A DNA stretch of 6,307 bases from the NCBI GenBank assembly GCA_014378225.1, contig JACMOA010000154.1, forward strand, positions 1-6,307, written 5' to 3'. Positions 1 to 6,042 of this stretch are shown in pieces. The position numbers and the translations under genes were made by a program. The notes below the pieces were generated by a model. It was not told the DNA's origin. It worked only from the letters and a program-made list of their open reading frames with translations, and did not search any database. Origin of the DNA: Deinococcales bacterium (GTDB lineage Bacteria > Deinococcota > Deinococci > Deinococcales > Deinococcaceae). Within the stretch, counting starts at the first letter, position 1. Each line of letters starts with the position of its first letter.

Positions 1-340
1 CCTCTTGCAGCACAAACCGCCCAAGACGTGCCTGTGAAGCACTGTGTACAGTCTCGAGCGCCCGGTCTAAAACCTCACCTGTGGTCACGTCGTAGACCAC
101 AGCTCGAGCTACAGCGGAGAAAAAGCGCTTGAGGGCGGCGCAACCCTCTCGAGCATGTTTGAGAGCATCAAGGAACTGCGCTCGAGCACCGAAAAACCTC
201 GAGGCAAACTCTGAAAGCATGACCGCGTCTATCGCGTCAGTTTTAGCGTGTTTTCCCATCGCTCGAGCGAAATCTCTGACTTGCCTGGGGTTCACCACCG
301 CAAGCGACAACTTGGCTTCAGTGCAACCCAGCAGGGTCAT
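1..340 (-). pseudogene. IS110-family transposase fragment (partial, runs off window edge)
   Basis: The minus strand is open from an ATG at 340 to the window edge. Its first ~50 residues carry the IS110-type signature VVNPRQVRDFARAMGK followed by AKTDAIDA and a short LSEFA. This is the conserved stretch after the N-terminal DEDD catalytic residues of these recombinases. The N-terminal ~70-100 residues normally expected before it, including the first acidic catalytic residue, are absent: the stop of the ATPase gene lies only 20 nt upstream. After LSEFAS the sequence no longer resembles the usual IS110 helical region. It continues as an open frame I do not recognise (for example KHAREGCAALKRFF and TTGEVLDRALETVH). 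No ribosome binding site precedes the ATG. The piece carries six CTCGAG sites, so it shares the host signature. It is most likely a decayed or rearranged element remnant; the family call is fairly firm, the tail is unexplained. Confidence 0.72.
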
Positions 341-359
341 AAAAGTTATTGTATCGGGT

Positions 360-1373
360 CTATTGGACAAATTCGGGTGCATTTTGGGCAATCTCTACGG
401 TTGCATTTTTGTTGTTTTGCGCTTGCTCGGCGGCCCAAATGTGCAACTCTTTTCCTACCTCGCGCCAGGAACCCCCGCACCCTCGAGCCAGATTTTCCGC
501 CTGCTCAGCACTTAACTCAAAGCTCAACTCGAGCGGGGAGACCTGACCCTCGAGCGTGGCTGCCCTAATGCGCCTCCCCGCCCACTCGAGCAGGAGTGCG
601 CCGCCAAACCCCTCCAGCTCGAGCGTTTGTACCCGCAGTCCGGCCCGCTTTGCCTCCGTGCTCAAATCCCGGTGGGTTCCCACGCAGACGGTGTGTTGCG
701 CTCTAGCGGCATTTCGGAGGGCCACCCCCAGAAAAAGGGCAGGAATGCGGTCTGCCTCGTCCCAGTAACAGACCGGAGCCAGCGGCGGAAAACGAAAGCG
801 CTCGAGGGTGGGGGGATAATGCAAAAAAGGCCCCGGATACACGCCGCGCCACTTTAGCAGATGTGAACTCTTGCCCGCCCCTTTGACCCCCAGCAGTTGC
901 ACCAGTTGGCCCTGTCCCGGCAGCGGAGCCTGTGTAAATCCGCGCTCGAGCCACAAATGCTCTGCTATTCCCTGCCAGCGCTCGATTCGAGCGGGAATTT
1001 CTTCGGCTATAAAAGGATTGTGTTTCAAATTCAGGGCCAGGTACGGGTCTGAGGTGGGTGAATCTTCTACCCGAAAACCCGTGCTGTACTGGTGTGCGCC
1101 CACTCGAGCGCACACTTCCCAACGCGTCCGGAACAGTGTGCCGTCGTAAGAATGTGGAGCATAGGAGGGTAGCTCGAGCTGAAAGGTATTTGTAGTGCGC
1201 TCGAGGGTTGTCTGCGTGACTATCTTTATAACCGTGTGGCTTTTCGGGTCTCCACGCCCCTCGGTGCGCCACTTTAAGCTCAGTTCGAGCGGGTGAGGGG
1301 TGGGTGCGTGCTCGAGCCAGCCCCCCACCCATTGACCGGGTCTGTAATGAGTTCGCTCGAGCTGGAGTTTCAA
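360..1373 (-). CDS. Arrestin-like beta-sandwich domain fused to a P-loop ATPase (uncharacterised)
   Basis: From the TTG at 1373 this is 337 residues. Residues ~1-105 look all-beta (LKLQLERTHYRPGQ near the start, later LELPSYAPHSYDGTLFRTRW), the style of an arrestin-like or Spo0M-like sandwich. A nucleotide-binding domain follows. Walker A is GVKGAGKSS (G162, K168, S169). A Walker B-like hydrophobic strand ends in WDEAD (D205, E206). VCVGTHRDLS around 229-238 sits where a sensor-1 strand would be. The C-terminal ~30 residues are Gln/Asn/Ala-rich and probably disordered. There is no signal peptide or membrane segment, so the protein should be cytoplasmic. A TTG at 1418 in the same frame would add 15 residues, but it lies inside the 7-bp repeats with no good ribosome site; the start at 1373 has AGGAGG seven bases upstream. 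The gene follows the membrane beta-sandwich gene on the same strand, probably in one operon. ATPase activity is inferred from motifs; the biological role is unknown. Confidence 0.82.
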   Translation of the reverse strand: MKLQLERTHYRPGQWVGGWLEHAPTPHPLELSLKWRTEGRGDPKSHTVIKIVTQTTLERTTNTFQLELPSYAPHSYDGTLFRTRWEVCARVGAHQYSTGFRVEDSPTSDPYLALNLKHNPFIAEEIPARIERWQGIAEHLWLERGFTQAPLPGQGQLVQLLGVKGAGKSSHLLKWRGVYPGPFLHYPPTLERFRFPPLAPVCYWDEADRIPALFLGVALRNAARAQHTVCVGTHRDLSTEAKRAGLRVQTLELEGFGGALLLEWAGRRIRAATLEGQVSPLELSFELSAEQAENLARGCGGSWREVGKELHIWAAEQAQNNKNATVEIAQNAPEFVQ

Positions 1374-1380
1374 GGGTGGA

Positions 1381-1386
1381 CCTCCT
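1381..1386 (-). promoter_or_regulatory. Strong Shine-Dalgarno site fixing the ATPase start
   Basis: On the minus strand AGGAGG is followed by seven bases (TCCACCC) and then TTG at 1373. It is a full anti-16S match at standard spacing. It supports the internal TTG over the longer frame starting at 1418, so translation begins downstream of the repeat hairpin. Confidence 0.75.
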
Positions 1387-1406
1387 GGACGGTTGATACC
1401 TCTAAT

Positions 1407-1478
1407 TTCAGACTTCAAACTTCAGATTTCAGACCTGTGTTTTTTCTGCCGTCTGTCGTCTGAAATCTCAATTCAAAC
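1407..1478. repeat. 7-bp repeat array in both orientations
   Basis: Four perfectly phased heptamers run from 1407 to 1434: TTCAGAC, TTCAAAC, TTCAGAT, TTCAGAC. After a 16-bp spacer containing a T6 run, inverted heptamers follow (GTCTGTC, GTCTGAA, ATCTCAA; 1451-1471), then one more direct-orientation unit TTCAAAC (1472-1478) that overlaps the stop end of the upstream gene. The array fills the gap between the two beta-sandwich genes. Because the unit is 7 bp, changes in copy number would alter leader length and the long-ORF frame, but would not alter the coding frame from the TTG at 1373. Confidence 0.85.
1424..1468 (-). promoter_or_regulatory. Intercistronic hairpin formed by the inverted heptamers
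   Basis: AGATTTCAGAC (1424-1434) and GTCTGAAATCT (1458-1468) are perfect 11-bp inverted complements with a 23-nt loop. The stem is A/U-rich, and no U-tract follows it in the direction of transcription, so it does not look like a classical terminator. It could instead set relative expression of the two cistrons through RNA stability or attenuation. The structure is seen directly; the role is inference. Confidence 0.5.
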
Positions 1479-2183
1479 CACCTCGAGCAGAAAACCTGCC
1501 GTCTGATTTGACAGTTCTGCCCCTTCATGGCGTACCTGAAAGTGCCAGACTAGCCATGAAGACGGGCTGTAAAAACTGGCTCTCGCGTCTGAGGGAAGGG
1601 TGAGTTTCCATTGCCCCCTTGCGCCCCTGGACCCCAGTGAAACGGGAGCCGGAGAAAAATCTTTTTGCCACACAATTTTGTAGTCGTACACCGTGTTCGT
1701 CCCTGCCGTGCGCTTGGTCACTTCAGCGCACACCAGCCGCGCCGAGAGCTGGCCTTCTTTGTTGAGGGTTTGCATATTCTTGAGCGAACGCGAGAATTTC
1801 AGCTCGAGCGCATCCCCGGCCCGCATTGGGGTGTGAGACAAGCTGAGGGTGGGCGGCTCGAAGCGCAGACTCATCAGGTAGCGCACCATACCTATTAGGG
1901 CGGCTCCACTGATAAAGCCGCCTATCAGTACGAAAACGCTGGAAAAAAGCACTCCCCCCAGTGCCGAAACAGGTTCGCCGTTCTCGCTCACCACCCGGTT
2001 TTGGAGGGCTGCGAAAAGAAAAATCAAGCCCATGAATAAAAAAGGTAATCCAAAAAGGAAAAGAAGAAAGGTGCACCCTATTGAGTTCCCTTCTTCTTTC
2101 TGGGCCTCGAGAATGCGTTCACTGCCCACAGCTCGAGCGGGTTGGGGTTTTGGGTCCTTGACGGGTTGATATTTCCATTCCAT
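1473..2183 (-). CDS. Two-TM membrane protein with C-terminal arrestin-like beta-sandwich (uncharacterised)
   Basis: The ATG at 2183 gives 236 residues; GAGG lies five bases upstream, better placed than for the GTG at 2189. Residues 1-34 are hydrophilic and charged with several prolines. Two hydrophobic helices follow, at ~35-60 (starting IGCTFLLFLFGLPF) and ~76-103 (around GGVLFSSVFVLIGG), separated by a short polar loop. Residues ~110-236 are predicted all-beta: PPTLSLSHTPMRAGD, LSARLVCAEVTK, YDYKIVWQKDF, GQWKLTLPSDARASFY and finally FLLEVV. With two helices, the short N-terminus and the beta domain should be on the same side, probably the cytoplasm. The end of the beta domain (LTLPS, then aromatic-rich W-V-x-F) parallels the first domain of the downstream ATPase (LELPS, then R-W-E-V), suggesting related folds in one operon. 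I do not recognise a named family. The product may anchor or partner the ATPase. Confidence 0.78.
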   Translation of the reverse strand: MEWKYQPVKDPKPQPARAVGSERILEAQKEEGNSIGCTFLLFLFGLPFLFMGLIFLFAALQNRVVSENGEPVSALGGVLFSSVFVLIGGFISGAALIGMVRYLMSLRFEPPTLSLSHTPMRAGDALELKFSRSLKNMQTLNKEGQLSARLVCAEVTKRTAGTNTVYDYKIVWQKDFSPAPVSLGSRGARGQWKLTLPSDARASFYSPSSWLVWHFQVRHEGAELSNQTAGFLLEVV

Positions 2184-2232
2184 AGACACCTCAAGTGGTA
2201 CACAGGAACAACACGGAGCTGGCTTCCCTGAG

Positions 2233-2261
2233 TTTACAGTGGGGAATACATGAAAGTTTCA
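2233..2261 (-). promoter_or_regulatory. Possible promoter for the two-gene unit
   Basis: On the minus strand TGAAAC (2256-2261) and TGTAAA (2233-2238) are separated by 17 bases, about 50 bp ahead of the ATG at 2183. Both are weak matches to -35 and -10 consensus. A 7-bp inverted repeat, GGAGCTG (2215-2221) and CAGCTCC (2260-2266), brackets the element and could be an operator. This is tentative. Confidence 0.25.
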
Positions 2262-2333
2262 GCTCCAGGTTTAATTCGTTGCCGTTTGTACTCGAGCCTC
2301 GAGCGTAACCCTGCTAAAAATTAGAGTCTGGAA

Positions 2334-2357
2334 CTTAAACACAAAAACGAATTTAAG
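2334..2357. promoter_or_regulatory. AT-rich inverted repeat in the divergent intergenic region
   Basis: CTTAAA (2334-2339) and TTTAAG (2352-2357) form a perfect 6-bp inverted repeat around a 12-base A-rich centre, in the AT-rich part of the region between divergently oriented genes, 80 bp before the GTG of the membrane protein gene. It could be a regulator site or part of a promoter. Apart from this and three CTCGAG copies I see nothing else between 2270 and 2437. Confidence 0.25.
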
Positions 2358-2437
2358 AATGCAACGCAATAAGACGTGCTGCTCGAGCTAAACCTGAATT
2401 CCTGCCATCAGGCTCCTCAAACCGATACACTCGAGCG

Positions 2438-3247
2438 GTGCAGACTCCTGCCCTTCCTCATCGCTCGAGCACTTTATTGGTGGCCTTTGCCCTGAGTGTG
2501 GTGTGCTTGATTCCGCTGGAACAGTGGATTCCCGGATTTCTGGCGTTCGGGGTGTGCCTGATTTTACTGTGGCGCTCAAAGGACCCAACCTTGCAGCGCC
2601 GTTTGGGAGTTCTGCTGGCCTGCGTGCTGACCCTGGCTTTTGCGCCTATCAGCACCAGTACCTCTAACCTGAACTTTCTGGCCCTGGGCGTTCCCTTTGT
2701 GGCGGTATTGCTGATTCCCTGGTGGGTGCTGCGACGCTACGACCCTGGCGTGCTGGATTACACCTTCTGGCCGCGCAAATTCAGTCCACTCGAGACCGCG
2801 TATACCCTGCTTTCCATCCCGGTAGCGTGGCTGGCCTTCCGGCTGTACTTTGGCGTGCTAAGCCCAGAGGTTCCCTTCAACTGGACCCTTCCCACCGTTC
2901 CCACGTTCGAGGCTCTGGCTCGGCTGTTTGCGGGTATAAACCTGGTAGGCATCTGGGACGAACTGTTTTTTATCAATATCGCGTTTGCGATTCTGCGGAG
3001 CCTCTACCCTTTGGGGGCCGCTAATCTGGTGCAGGCAACCCTTTACACAGCGGTGCTGTTCGATATGGCCTTTACGGGCTGGGGGCCACTTTTCGTGTTC
3101 GCGCTGGCGCTCACCCAGGGCGTTATGTTCGAGCGCAGCAAGGTGCTGCTGTATGTGATTGTGGTGCATTTGATTGTAGATTATTTTTTGTTCCAGGAGA
3201 TTGTCGAGGCGTACTACCCCAATTTCAGCGTGTGGTGGCATCCCTGA
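2438..3247 (+). CDS. CPBP-type intramembrane protease homologue with altered catalytic motifs
   Basis: The 269-residue product has about seven or eight hydrophobic segments (near 12-44, 57-69, 79-98, 118-140, 160-185, 196-233 and 236-254). The C-terminal half resembles the CPBP (Abi/CAAX protease-like) fold. Where canonical members have EExxxR, this protein has DELFFI (D174, E175, I179). The FxxxH motif reads FDMAF (F208, F212). The last-helix histidine is kept in VHLIVDYF (H244, D248). With three canonical positions changed, it may be inactive or a divergent subfamily. The GTG at 2438 is the first ordinary start after an upstream in-frame TAA at 2354, with only a weak GAGCG ahead. A TTG at 2477 is an alternative. 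The gene converges with the molybdoenzyme gene, with 3 bp between stops and no terminator in the gap. Substrate and role are unknown. Confidence 0.7.
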   Translation: MQTPALPHRSSTLLVAFALSVVCLIPLEQWIPGFLAFGVCLILLWRSKDPTLQRRLGVLLACVLTLAFAPISTSTSNLNFLALGVPFVAVLLIPWWVLRRYDPGVLDYTFWPRKFSPLETAYTLLSIPVAWLAFRLYFGVLSPEVPFNWTLPTVPTFEALARLFAGINLVGIWDELFFINIAFAILRSLYPLGAANLVQATLYTAVLFDMAFTGWGPLFVFALALTQGVMFERSKVLLYVIVVHLIVDYFLFQEIVEAYYPNFSVWWHP

Positions 3248-3250
3248 GCT

Positions 3251-5299
3251 TCAATCGGCTGCGGCTCGAGCTTTCCCTGACTTCTCTAACTTCTCTTGGG
3301 CTACGAATTCCCTCTCGAGCGAAATCCTGACTCGAGTGTCGTGAAAAGTGCTCCCCCCACCCAAATCGGTCAGGTTCTGCGAGGTCAGCGTATTGATGCC
3401 CTTTCCGTCTGGCCCACTTCGTCCCCACCACGTTCCCTCCACAACCACGTTCCCTCGAGCCATCTGGGCCATCAACTTCACCCGCCGGGTCACAAAACCC
3501 TGCTCACTCTCGAGCCTGGCGTAATCACCTTCTTTCAAATTCAGGGTCAGAGCGTCATCTGGGTGAATCTGCACGCTGGGTTCACCGCCCTCGGAAGCGT
3601 TGATGCGCTCGAGGACACCGTAAGTGCTGTTCAGAAAGTGATGCGCGGGCGGCGTAATGAGTAGAAAAGGATAGTCGGACGGACCATTCCCCGGCTCGAG
3701 AAATTCTGGAACCGGACTGAGGTGAATCTTCCCACTCGAGGTGGGCGCCCCGTCTGCGTAAGGCAAAAAAGGTGTGGGGAGATTGAGTTTGACGCTGCCC
3801 TCACGCTTGAGTCTTTCAGGAGTGATGCCCGTCAGGTACGGATGGTCGGTGTCCAGCAAACTCTCGAGCAGTTGGTCCATGCTCCAGTACAGCGTTTTCT
3901 CCTCGAGTCCCAGACGTTTTCCCAGTTCGGCAAAAATCCAGCTATTCGGGCGGCACTCTCCCAGCGGCTCGAGCGCACGTTCATTGAAACTTAGAAAATG
4001 GTGTCCATAACTGGTGTACACGTCCTCATGCTCGAGGAAAGTGGTGGCGGGAAGCACGTAATCCGCCATCAAAGCGGTCTCGGTCAGCGCGTTCTCGAGG
4101 ACCACGGTCAGTAAATCCTGGCGCTGGAAACCTGAAATCACCTTGCTCGAGTCTGGGGCTACCACCACTGGATTGCAGTTGTACACGAACAGGGCTTTGA
4201 GGCCGCCAGACGGCTCGAGCGCTTCTCCCAGCCTGTTCATATTGACCGTGGGCGTGTTGCCGCGCAATAAGTGAGCCGCTCCCAACCTCGAGCGGTTGAG
4301 TTTGAACGCGCCGCCGCTCGAGAGTGCCGCGCCGCCGCCAGGATATTGCCACTGTCCGCGCACCACAGGCAAAAGAGTAACCGCCCGGAGTGCGTTTCCG
4401 CCGCCTGCGTGCCGGGTCATTCCGTAGCCCACCCGGATATAACTGGGCGTGGCTGCACCGTAAGCTTCACACAAGTCCAGAATCTCGGCTCTGGAGAGTC
4501 CGGTGATTTGTGTCACCCGCTCGAGGGGCCAATTCTGCGCTTCATCTCGCAGCTCTTTCCAGCCTATCGCGGCCCGCTCGAGGTAGGCTTCATCGTGCAA
4601 ATTGTTCTGGAACAGGTAATCCAGAATGCCGTAAACCAGGGCCACATCGGTTCCGGGAGCAATTTTGAGGTGACGGTCTGCAAACAGACTGGTGCGTGTT
4701 TGGTACGGGTCTATATGGATAATCCGTGCGCCGTTTTTGCGTGCTGCTTTCATAAACGGGGTCAAATGGCTATGGGTGGCAAGGCTGTTGATGCCCCACA
4801 GCAAAATCAGTTTTGCACTTTGTACGTCCTCGAGTTCAGGAGAAAAACGGGCGTTGCCATAACTCAGGTTCCAGGCCGCCATGCCCGCCGTGGCACAGAT
4901 GGTTTCGTCTAATTCACACGCACCCAGAGCGCGGAAAAAGCTGTGAACGTGCGTTCCTTCGCGCAGACCCATCGTCCCGGCGTAGTTGTAACGCAAAATA
5001 GCGTGTGGTCCCTCGCTCTCGAGAATGACCCGTAGTCTTGAACTGATTTCCTCGAGCGCCTGGTCCCAACTCACCCGCTCGAGCAGGCCATTCACCCGTT
5101 TCATGGGATAGAGCGGCCTGTCTGGGTGATATTGCCGCAGCGGGTAATGCACCGTTTTCCCGCAGGCAAACCCTTTGGTGATGGGGTGATCTGGGTCTCC
5201 GGTTACAACGGTGGCGCGTCCTCCCTCGAGCGTGACTTTGAGGCGGCAGGCGTCGGGGCAATCCAGTGGGCAGGTCAGTAAAACGTCTCGAGCGGACAT
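3251..5299 (-). CDS. Molybdopterin (bis-MGD) oxidoreductase with N-terminal 4Fe-4S cluster
   Basis: From the ATG at 5299 the product is 682 residues, typical for the DMSO reductase/formate dehydrogenase superfamily (BisC-like). The 4Fe-4S motif is CPLDCPDAC (C10, C14, C18) plus C46 in GFACGK, whose lysine K48 is the usual electron-relay residue. Next come the central cofactor domains, including DETICATAGMAAWNLSYG, LILLWGINSLATH and IIHIDPYQTRTS. The C-terminal ~120 residues form the dinucleotide-binding domain (ITPPAHHFLNSTYG, then VQIHPDDALTLNLKEGD). No Tat twin-arginine signal is present, so the enzyme should be cytoplasmic. Neither the Mo ligand nor the substrate can be assigned by eye. 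A GTG at 5395 in frame would add 32 residues that overlap the kinase and lack family similarity, so I chose 5299, although no clear ribosome site precedes it. The histidine kinase gene lies 53 bp upstream on the same strand. The gene contains 25 CTCGAG copies. Confidence 0.93.
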   Translation of the reverse strand: MSARDVLLTCPLDCPDACRLKVTLEGGRATVVTGDPDHPITKGFACGKTVHYPLRQYHPDRPLYPMKRVNGLLERVSWDQALEEISSRLRVILESEGPHAILRYNYAGTMGLREGTHVHSFFRALGACELDETICATAGMAAWNLSYGNARFSPELEDVQSAKLILLWGINSLATHSHLTPFMKAARKNGARIIHIDPYQTRTSLFADRHLKIAPGTDVALVYGILDYLFQNNLHDEAYLERAAIGWKELRDEAQNWPLERVTQITGLSRAEILDLCEAYGAATPSYIRVGYGMTRHAGGGNALRAVTLLPVVRGQWQYPGGGAALSSGGAFKLNRSRLGAAHLLRGNTPTVNMNRLGEALEPSGGLKALFVYNCNPVVVAPDSSKVISGFQRQDLLTVVLENALTETALMADYVLPATTFLEHEDVYTSYGHHFLSFNERALEPLGECRPNSWIFAELGKRLGLEEKTLYWSMDQLLESLLDTDHPYLTGITPERLKREGSVKLNLPTPFLPYADGAPTSSGKIHLSPVPEFLEPGNGPSDYPFLLITPPAHHFLNSTYGVLERINASEGGEPSVQIHPDDALTLNLKEGDYARLESEQGFVTRRVKLMAQMARGNVVVEGTWWGRSGPDGKGINTLTSQNLTDLGGGSTFHDTRVRISLEREFVAQEKLEKSGKARAAAD

Positions 5300-5352
5300 G
5301 GAAGCAGGGTACAAGAGATTGGGTGAATTAGGCCCCAACCCAATAAAATGCT

Positions 5353-6042
5353 TTATAACTCCTCTAAAATGGTCTCGAGCGTTATCCGCACACACGCGCC
5401 AGAGGGATTGTTGAACAGTTCAATCCGTCCCCCGTGGGCTTCGATGAGCGACCTCGAGAGGGCCAGTCCCAGCCCACTGCCCCCACTTTGTCGTCCCCGG
5501 TTCGGGCTGCGGTAAAAGCGTTCAAAGGCTTTGCTCAGGGCCTCGGGGGTAAATCCAGGACCAGAATCCCCAATCTCGAGGATGAGGGTTTGTGTATCAA
5601 CTCTGAGTTGGATACGGATGTTGCCGTGGGGTGGGGTGTGCCGCAGCGCGTTGCCGAGCACATTTCCCAGTACCTGATACAAACGTTGCGGGTCTCCGTT
5701 CACTCGAACTGGCTCGAGGGCCATGTCCAGGTGTAGACCTATGTGCTGCCCTTCGGCTTTTGCCATAAAATCTCCACCAATGCGCTTCAGCAAATCCTGC
5801 ATGGTAAAATCTCGCCGCTCGAGCCGCAACTCTCCGGCTTCGGCTAGCGAGAGCAACTGTAAATCTTCAATTAATTTAGTCAGCAGGTCGGCGTGACCCA
5901 GCAGTTTCTCGAACTCGGTAAGACTGGCTGCCAAAACCCCGTCTCGCACACCCTCGAGCCGTCCCCGCAGCACCGTGACGGGCGTGCGGAGTTCGTGGGC
6001 GATGGCCGCAAGGCTGTAGCGCCTCTCCCGCTCCGGGACCGA
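5353..6042 (-). pseudogene. Sensor histidine kinase, catalytic half only (5' end missing)
   Basis: The open frame holds a complete kinase core. The H box is AAIAHELRTPVTVLRG, with the phospho-acceptor His codon at 5995-5997. The DHp helix pair follows (LIEDLQLLSLAEAGEL). The ATP-binding domain has an N box (LGNVLGNALRHTPP), a G1 box (GDSGPGF), an F box (FERFYRSP) and a G2 box (GGSGLGLALS). The protein ends LETILEEL and TAA at 5353. The only start codon in frame is the GTG at 5973, inside the DHp helix after the His, which would delete the H box. A TGA at 6043-6045 closes the frame about a dozen codons upstream of the H box. The sensor, transmembrane and HAMP parts normally found there are absent. 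The break coincides with a change in base signature, so it may be an assembly junction and not a real mutation. No response regulator gene is visible. Confidence 0.85.

Larger units (their letters stand above)
53..5958. repeat. Highly iterated palindrome CTCGAG (about 59 dispersed copies)
   Basis: Counting by eye, CTCGAG occurs about 59 times between 53 and 5958, where one or two would be expected by chance. The preferred extended form is GCTCGAGC or CTCGAGCG. Copies lie in every gene on both strands and in the intergenic region (for example 2291 and 2298). Near misses such as TTCGAGC (about 1285, 2905 and 3124) are also frequent. In the molybdoenzyme gene 25 copies fall in all three frames, with 17 read as Leu-Glu, four as Ser-Ser or Ser-Arg, and four with Arg in the middle. 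The copies are isolated, unequally spaced hexamers to octamers, so this is neither a CRISPR array nor a tandem repeat. It resembles the cyanobacterial HIP1 phenomenon (GCGATCGC) but with a different word. Its function is unknown. Confidence 0.93.

Noticed and set aside
129..568. Plus-strand open frames at the left end
   Set aside because: They lie opposite the transposase remnant and the end of the ATPase gene and show no family similarity.
703..1332. Minus-strand frame of 209 codons overlapping the ATPase gene
   Set aside because: It overlaps in another frame the one with Walker motifs and a strong ribosome site, and its composition (Arg/Gly/Ser/Pro-rich) is typical of an out-of-frame shadow.
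1424..1468. Intrinsic terminator based on the hairpin and nearby T6 run
   Set aside because: The T run lies in the loop rather than after the stem, and on the transcribed strand it reads as A's.
3244..3256. Bidirectional terminator between the convergent genes
   Set aside because: The gap between stops is 3 bp and I see no stable stem with a T tract around it.
4271..4912. Plus-strand open frame of 213 codons inside the molybdoenzyme gene
   Set aside because: It is antisense to a gene with clear family motifs, has no recognisable domain, and is a by-product of that gene's codon composition.
5300..5395. Upstream GTG start for the molybdoenzyme
   Set aside because: It would overlap the kinase 3' end and add 32 residues before the normal family N-terminus, where the Fe-S cysteines begin about 10 residues after the start.
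53..5958. CTCGAG copies as a CRISPR or tandem array
   Set aside because: The repeat unit is only 6-8 bp, the spacing is irregular, and copies lie inside conserved coding sequence.
5876..6042. Extension of the open frame from the terminal segment into the kinase region
   Set aside because: Below 6042 this frame is out of phase with the kinase, whose H box is unambiguous, so the continuation is accidental.
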